Source of the DNA: Candidatus Zixiibacteriota bacterium
Lineage (GTDB): Bacteria; Zixibacteria; MSB-5A5; GN15; FEB-12
Assembly (NCBI GenBank): GCA_020346225.1
Contig: CP070777.1
Span: 2,489,576-2,528,863, forward strand
DNA: 39,288 nucleotides
Reading direction: 5' to 3'
Shown here: positions 35,386 through 39,288 of the stretch, piece after piece
How the letters are laid out: each line of letters starts with the position of its first letter
Position numbering within the stretch: the stretch's first letter is position 1
Notes under the pieces: generated by a model
What the model was told of the DNA's origin: nothing
Seen by the model: the letters and a program-made list of their open reading frames with translations, nothing else
Database searches by the model: none
Translations under genes and position numbers: made by a program

Positions 35386-35844
35386 CTATTGAGTGTAATC
35401 AATCCACGCCTTGACGGAATATCGGTCGGCCAGTTCCGCCTTCAGGGCGTTGGCCTCGGCCAGCGTCTCAAAGGTTCCAATGCGGACCCGGTAGTAAGTC
35501 TGGCCGCCCACGGTAGCGGTCGTAATGAACGGCTCGTATCCCCGCGACGTATATCGGTCAATCAGGAACTGAGCATAGGCCCGGTCTTCGCAGCCGGCCA
35601 CCTGGACAGTGTAGCCTTCACCGGGAGGGGGCGCGTAAATCGGTTGTTCTTCCGGGATGGCCGTTACATCGACCTCCGGCCCGGTGTCGGCGACGGGGCC
35701 GACTTCGGTCTGTACCTGCGCCGCGGTATCCTTCTGGCCGAGCAGCTCCTGCTCCATCTCGGCGGCTTCCTCTTTTTTCTTGGAGCAGCCGGCAATCAAG
35801 GCGACCATAAGCAGAATTGTCAGGGCCAATTTATAGGGACTCAT
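35386..35844 (-). CDS. SPOR domain lipoprotein
   Basis: A 152-residue protein with a lipoprotein signal ending at LIAG-Cys20, a charged Lys/Glu linker with Pro (about 21-75), and a C-terminal SPOR domain (about 78-150: GYTVQVAGCEDRAYAQFLID, TYYRVRIGTFETLAEANALK). SPOR domains bind denuded peptidoglycan glycans, often at the division septum, so a cell-wall role is likely. GGGAGG lies 5 nt before ATG 35844. Confidence 0.88.
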   Translation of the reverse strand: MSPYKLALTILLMVALIAGCSKKKEEAAEMEQELLGQKDTAAQVQTEVGPVADTGPEVDVTAIPEEQPIYAPPPGEGYTVQVAGCEDRAYAQFLIDRYTSRGYEPFITTATVGGQTYYRVRIGTFETLAEANALKAELADRYSVKAWIDYTQ

Positions 35845-35914
35845 AATACCTCCCGTTCTAAGCGGCGTAAGCAGTCACCGCTGTGATCTTCTTTGAATCC
35901 ATATCTCTACGATC

Positions 35915-35944
35915 GTATTAAACCAAGGCACGGAAGTATGTCAA
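35915..35944 (-). promoter_or_regulatory. Sigma70-like promoter for the SPOR lipoprotein gene
   Basis: On the minus strand TTGACA (35944-35939), an 18-bp spacer and TAATAC (35920-35915). The leader of about 64 nt includes an AGCGG/CCGCT hairpin (35859-35880). Confidence 0.6.
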
Positions 35945-35978
35945 CTTAAAATGCACCCCTATTTTTATCCAAATTATA

Positions 35979-36008
35979 TTGTTGAAAATCAGTATTGAAT
36001 TGTATAAA
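35979..36008 (+). promoter_or_regulatory. Promoter candidate for the cysteine synthase gene
   Basis: TTGTTG (35979-35984; an overlapping TTGAAA is at 35982) and TATAAA (36003-36008), spaced 18 or 15 bp. The start of transcription near 36015 lies after the ATG at 36011, which favours ATG 36035 as the true start codon. Confidence 0.45.
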
Positions 36009-36034
36009 ATATGTCACCATTGAGAGTTAAGAGA

Positions 36035-37024
36035 ATGAAAGTACACCAGTCAGTATTGGAGTTGATCGGACATACGCCGCTGTTGCGCCTGCGGACGGGC
36101 ATCCCGGAGCCCGGTCCCCAGGCGTACGTGAAGCTGGAATTCCTCAACCCGACCGGTTCGCTGAAAGACCGGATCACATACCATATCCTGAAGAAGGCTC
36201 TTGACGACGGCACGCTCAAGCCGGGCGACACCGTCATCGACAACACCTCCGGCAACACCGGTTCGTCGCTGGGCATGGTGGCCTCGGTGCTGGGCCTGAA
36301 AGCCGTCGTGACGACACCGGAAAAGACCAGCCAAGAGAAGATCGACCTGATAAAGTCTTACGGGGCGGAGGTGATCGTGACGCCCGATGTGGAGGATCAC
36401 GACGACCCGCAGGGTTGCTTCATGGTGGCCCGCCGCCTGGCCGAGGAAAAGGGCTATTACGATGTCAACCAGTATCACAACCAGGACAACGTCGAGGCCC
36501 ACTATCTGACCACCGGACCGGAAATCTGGGACGACACCGACGGCAAGGTTACGCACTTCGTGTGCGGCATCGGCACCGGCGGAACGTTCTCGGGCACGGC
36601 TCGCTTTTTAAAGGAGAAAAACCCGAAGATAGTCAACATCGCCGTCGACCCGGTCGGTTCGATATTCGCGGAGTACATCAAGCACAAAAAGCAGGTGAAA
36701 GGTCATGCCTACCAGGTGGAAGGGATCGGGTCGGACGTGGTCACCGACGCGCTTCACCCCCAACTGGTTGACGACGTTATCACCGTGTCCGACAGCGACT
36801 CTTTCCACCGCGCCCGTTTGATCGCCAGGAAGGAAGGGATATCCGGCGGTGGGTCGTCGGGGGCGGTTGCTTTCGCCATGGAGAAAGTGGCGGGAAAGGT
36901 GGGGCCGGAAAGCCTGATGGTGGGCATCTTCGCCGACGCCGGGATACGCTATCTGAGCAAATGTTACAACGATAACTGGATGAGGAAGCACGGGTATCTG
37001 CCGAAAGTGGAGGTGAATCAGTAA
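36035..37024 (+). CDS. PLP-dependent cysteine synthase / cystathionine beta-synthase family enzyme
   Basis: A 329-residue fold-type II PLP enzyme. The Schiff-base Lys44 is in PTGSLKDRITYH, the substrate-binding loop is DNTSGNTGSSLGM, and the phosphate loop is CGIGTGGTFSGTARFL. EGIGSDVVTDALHPQ and ISGGGSSGAVAFA near the C-terminus complete the pattern. Members make cysteine from O-acetylserine and sulfide, or cystathionine from serine and homocysteine; SDVVTDALHP leans towards the CBS-like branch, but no CBS regulatory domain is present. The start is ATG 36035 rather than 36011, as family sequence and promoter position suggest. The DUF1573 gene begins 2 nt after its stop. Confidence 0.92.
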   Translation: MKVHQSVLELIGHTPLLRLRTGIPEPGPQAYVKLEFLNPTGSLKDRITYHILKKALDDGTLKPGDTVIDNTSGNTGSSLGMVASVLGLKAVVTTPEKTSQEKIDLIKSYGAEVIVTPDVEDHDDPQGCFMVARRLAEEKGYYDVNQYHNQDNVEAHYLTTGPEIWDDTDGKVTHFVCGIGTGGTFSGTARFLKEKNPKIVNIAVDPVGSIFAEYIKHKKQVKGHAYQVEGIGSDVVTDALHPQLVDDVITVSDSDSFHRARLIARKEGISGGGSSGAVAFAMEKVAGKVGPESLMVGIFADAGIRYLSKCYNDNWMRKHGYLPKVEVNQ

Positions 37025-37026
37025 GA

Positions 37027-37716
37027 ATGTTTAGCAGAACATGTATAATCGTATGTCTTCTGGTGGCGGCGGCGGCGTCCTTCGCCACGGCGCAGAATCA
37101 ACGACCGTTCATCGAACAACTGTACGACTTCGGAAACGTGGGTATCGACTTTAACCTGTTCCACAACTATGCCTACATCAACCGCACCGGCGAACCGGTG
37201 ACGATAACCGATATCGAGGTTTCCTGCGACTGTTCCACGGTGATACCCTCGGACACACTGGTTCAGCCGGGGGACACGGCTTTCTTTCAGCTGACGTTCA
37301 ACACGGCTGAATACTACGGTCTGACCAACAAGTCATTCAAGGTCTTCACCACCGACCCGACGGCGCCGGAGATCCAGTATTTCGTTCGCGCCGTTGTCGG
37401 TCAGTGGTTTGACGGCATGAAGCCGAGCGCAATCTCGCTTTTCTTCATACCCGGAAAAGACGCTCAGAGCGTCAGAGTCACAAATAAGAAGTTTGATGAG
37501 ATCCGCATCAGTTCCGTTGAGACCTTTGACTCGACCTTCGCGGTGGAGGTAATCGAGAACAAGGCGAAACAGGAAAAGGCGCTTGAATTCAGGGTTTCCC
37601 CGACTCCTGACCTCACACGCGGCACCTACCTGTCCAGTCTGACGGTGACGATCGAGAAAGCCGACGCGGAACAGCCGACAATCCTGAGTATTCCCGTCAA
37701 GATAGTCAGGTACTGA
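37027..37716 (+). CDS. DUF1573 domain protein, exported, Cys form (C-D-C)
   Basis: A 229-residue protein with a signal peptide (CIIVCLLVAAAASFATAQ). One DUF1573 domain follows: YAYINRTGEPVTITDIEVSC, then C67-D-C69, then PGDTAFFQLTFN. The C-terminal beta half is about residues 130-229. It is the third DUF1573 protein in the window, and the C-x-C pair falls at nearly the same residue number as in the other two. Its 2-nt distance from the cysteine synthase gene implies translational coupling. Function unknown; a link with sulfur or redox state outside the cytoplasm is only a guess from position. Confidence 0.85.
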   Translation: MFSRTCIIVCLLVAAAASFATAQNQRPFIEQLYDFGNVGIDFNLFHNYAYINRTGEPVTITDIEVSCDCSTVIPSDTLVQPGDTAFFQLTFNTAEYYGLTNKSFKVFTTDPTAPEIQYFVRAVVGQWFDGMKPSAISLFFIPGKDAQSVRVTNKKFDEIRISSVETFDSTFAVEVIENKAKQEKALEFRVSPTPDLTRGTYLSSLTVTIEKADAEQPTILSIPVKIVRY

Positions 37717-37750
37717 GGCCGCCGGGCAAAAACATTTGATTTAAAAAAAC

Positions 37751-37779
37751 TTGACAATCTAGTTTACTTTTTGATACTT
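37751..37779 (+). promoter_or_regulatory. Strong sigma70-like promoter of an orphan small RNA
   Basis: A perfect TTGACA (37751-37756) is followed after 16 bp by GATACT (37773-37778). Transcription would start near 37785. No plus-strand reading frame of note follows before the T-run at 37866. Confidence 0.65.
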
Positions 37780-37784
37780 GCAGA

Positions 37785-37874
37785 TAAAGGACAATCGCGA
37801 GGGTGACTCTCTGCTGTCCCTGGGTAGTTTCCTAGCCCCCTCTACCCAACCAGAGTAGCGCCCTCTTTTTTTTT
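37785..37874 (+). ncRNA. Candidate small RNA (about 90 nt) with intrinsic terminator
   Basis: The span between the promoter and nine T's (37866-37874) folds strongly. GAGGG (37799-37803) pairs with CCCTC (37861-37865) and ACTCT (37806-37810) with AGAGT (37852-37856), closing a long stem. Inside it TGGGTAG (37821-37827) pairs with CTACCCA (37842-37848). An alternative helix, GGACA (37789-37793) with TGTCC (37815-37819), would break the closing stem. The sequence does not match SRP RNA, 6S, tmRNA or riboswitch cores that I can recall. No plus-strand gene lies downstream within the window, so it is likely a stand-alone RNA rather than a leader. Confidence 0.6.
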
Positions 37875-37886
37875 GCACGAAAAAGA

Positions 37887-37904
37887 GCCGCCCGGCGGGG
37901 CGGC
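37887..37904 (-). terminator. Rho-independent terminator of the ferredoxin gene
   Basis: GCCGCCC (37887-37893) and GGGCGGC (37898-37904) form a 7-bp hairpin with a 4-nt loop. On the minus strand it is followed by TCTTTTTC. It stands 31 bp after the ferredoxin stop codon and converges on the small RNA's terminator. Confidence 0.8.
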
Positions 37905-37935
37905 CCTGCTGTCATTCCATCTATTGGGCAGATTC

Positions 37936-38124
37936 TTAACCTGCTTTTTCGATACAATCGACCGGGCAGACCGAGACGCACTGCGGGCCGTCATCCTGGT
38001 CTTCGCACTCGTTACACGTCTCCGGATTAATGACGTAAATGTCGCCCTCGGAGATTGACTCGGTCGGGCACTCCGGCAGACAAAGCCCACAGGCGGTGCA
38101 CTCATCGGTTATTGACATGGCCAT
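37936..38124 (-). CDS. 2[4Fe-4S] ferredoxin
   Basis: A 62-residue electron carrier with two cluster motifs: C9-x2-C12-x2-C15-x3-C19-P and C37-x2-C40-x8-C49-x3-C53-P. The eight-residue insert in the second motif (EDQDDGPQ) is that of the Allochromatium-type bacterial ferredoxins, which have very low potentials. ATG at 38124 is chosen because GGAGG lies 8 nt upstream; the longer TTG version is less likely. It is a single-gene unit and its electron partners are not evident. Confidence 0.93.
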   Translation of the reverse strand: MAMSITDECTACGLCLPECPTESISEGDIYVINPETCNECEDQDDGPQCVSVCPVDCIEKAG

Positions 38125-38334
38125 AACGTGTGCCTCCAATAATAGGGTTCGGATTCATTATCGGCGGCTAATATACTTATGCGCCGCCTTCCGACACAAG
38201 CGAAAATTTCGCAAATCCGGCCGAAAAGGCTCCTTTAATTGCGGGCTGTGAAACAGGTTAGGGTTAGCTGACCGTAGCGGTCGGCTCGGGCCGGCGAGGG
38301 CCTCCGCGCCCGGCCAAAAAGGGCAAAAAAAAAG

Positions 38335-38406
<72 letters not shown>

Positions 38407-38413
38407 CGAAAAT

Positions 38414-38489
<76 letters not shown>

Positions 38490-38565
38490 TAGCAAATCCT
38501 CCAAAAATATACGGGCAGAATCCGTCTTGTCAACTGATTTTGGTGGGCTAAATCCGGTGAAAAGT

Positions 38566-39288
38566 TCACTGACCCTGCTTTCTGAGAAGTCCCACGGCTT
38601 GCGCATCCAGCCGGGGCAACTCCCAGGGGGACAGTCGCCCCACCCAGCGCCGGTGAATGGCTGCCCTGGCCGTGTCTCCGGTCAAGACAGCGTGGCGGAA
38701 GAGAACCCTGTGAGCCGGAGCCATGAGTGAATCGCGGGCTACGACCGAATCCAGAAGGTTTACGCCGTAGTCCGTTTCCCCCGTCAGCAGACAGCAGTAG
38801 GCGAGATCATAAAGAACGTTGACGTTTCCGCAGTGAGGACAGGTCTCAATTGCCTTGCGGTGCCACTGGATAGCCTCGTGCAGGTCGCCGGCGTTGTGCC
38901 GCTCCAACCCCAGCGTGTAGTACTCCACAAAAGCGACAGGATAGACCGGTACCAGCTCGCCCGTGATCTCCCGAAACCGCCTGTAAACCGAGTGAATCCG
39001 GGTTTTCCGGTTGTACGGCCCGGGCATCTGCGCGTAGTCGACTATTTTGTAGGCGTCAAAAAACTGCTGGTAGAGATGGAGCGCTTTTTCACCGGGAGCC
39101 GAAGGTTTGCGGCCAGTCGAAAACAGGATGTAATCCGGAGACTGGCTGAGAACATAGGCGGCATTGAAATTCTGCTCTTTCCAGGTGGTGGTTATGCCCG
39201 CGATCGGCTCCTGGGGATGCCTGGCGATAGTCGTGTCGGTCAGGCCGACCATATCGATAATCCGGTGACCGAGCAGTTCGTAGCCGAA
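38566..39288 (-). CDS. C-terminal part of a probable membrane protein with TPR-like tail (runs off the window)
   Basis: The frame enters from the right edge already open (FGYELLGHRIIDMVGLTDTT), so the ATG at 39252 is internal and the true start is beyond the window. The segment GHRIIDMVGLTDTTIARHPQ, followed by NAAYVLSQSPDYILF, resembles the extracytoplasmic tail of multi-span glycosyltransferase-like membrane proteins of the arabinofuranosyltransferase type. The last 100 or so residues are helical and TPR-like (GLERHNAGDLHEAIQWHRKA, then LLTGETDYGVNLLDSVV). The stop at 38566 is 77 nt before tRNA-Gly. Function cannot be fixed without the missing N-terminal membrane part. Confidence 0.6.
   Translation of the reverse strand, partial: FGYELLGHRIIDMVGLTDTTIARHPQEPIAGITTTWKEQNFNAAYVLSQSPDYILFSTGRKPSAPGEKALHLYQQFFDAYKIVDYAQMPGPYNRKTRIHSVYRRFREITGELVPVYPVAFVEYYTLGLERHNAGDLHEAIQWHRKAIETCPHCGNVNVLYDLAYCCLLTGETDYGVNLLDSVVARDSLMAPAHRVLFRHAVLTGDTARAAIHRRWVGRLSPWELPRLDAQAVGLLRKQGQ

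Overview
The window looks like a moderately GC-rich Gram-negative bacterium of the FCB type (Zixibacteria, KSB1 or Ignavibacteria-like). This is an inference from gene content: two GWxTD-domain proteins, three DUF1573 proteins, a membrane pyrophosphatase, lipoproteins, TolC/MacAB-type export and a secreted C1 peptidase. No phage, transposon, CRISPR or plasmid genes were seen. Four tRNA genes (Tyr, Phe, Cys, Gly) lie on the minus strand and none encodes its CCA end.

Layout. 1-5029 (minus): the start of an MFS transporter, an ECF-type sigma factor behind a long hairpin-rich leader, a three-PAS LuxR-type regulator and a MATE exporter. 5218-8959 (minus): tRNA-Tyr, a dTDP-sugar operon (rmlC, an SDR epimerase, rmlD, rmlA; rmlB is absent) and tRNA-Phe. 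9023-11936 (minus): a small membrane protein, a ROK sugar kinase and hisS. 12145-16671 (plus): a secreted bleomycin-hydrolase-like peptidase, an FAD-linked oxidase and two tandem DUF1573 proteins. 16743-26255 (minus): an eight-gene run from one strong promoter (Yip1 protein, TolC, MacA-like adaptor, ATPase, two permeases, two GWxTD proteins) that ends at a terminator shared with the DUF1573 pair. 26438-29990 (minus): hppA and a lipoprotein. 30211-34801 (plus): a zinc-ribbon/PEGA/TPR membrane protein, a two-CW protein and an S9 peptidase lipoprotein. 34881-35844 (minus): YjbQ and a SPOR lipoprotein. 36035-37716 (plus): a cysteine-synthase-family enzyme coupled to a third DUF1573 protein. 37751-39288: a probable small RNA (plus), then a ferredoxin, tRNA-Cys, tRNA-Gly and the C-terminal part of a membrane/TPR protein (all minus).

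Main discovery. The second tandem DUF1573 gene (15919-16671) has one in-frame TGA exactly where its neighbour has the first Cys of the conserved C-G-C motif. The frame stays open and family-like after the TGA, and a stem-loop of bacterial SECIS type begins about 10 nt downstream. The simplest reading is a selenocysteine-containing DUF1573 protein (U-G-C) beside a Cys paralogue. I know of no described DUF1573 selenoprotein, but no database could be searched. A second discovery is an orphan RNA of about 90 nt at 37785-37874, with a TTGACA promoter and a closing stem followed by nine T's.
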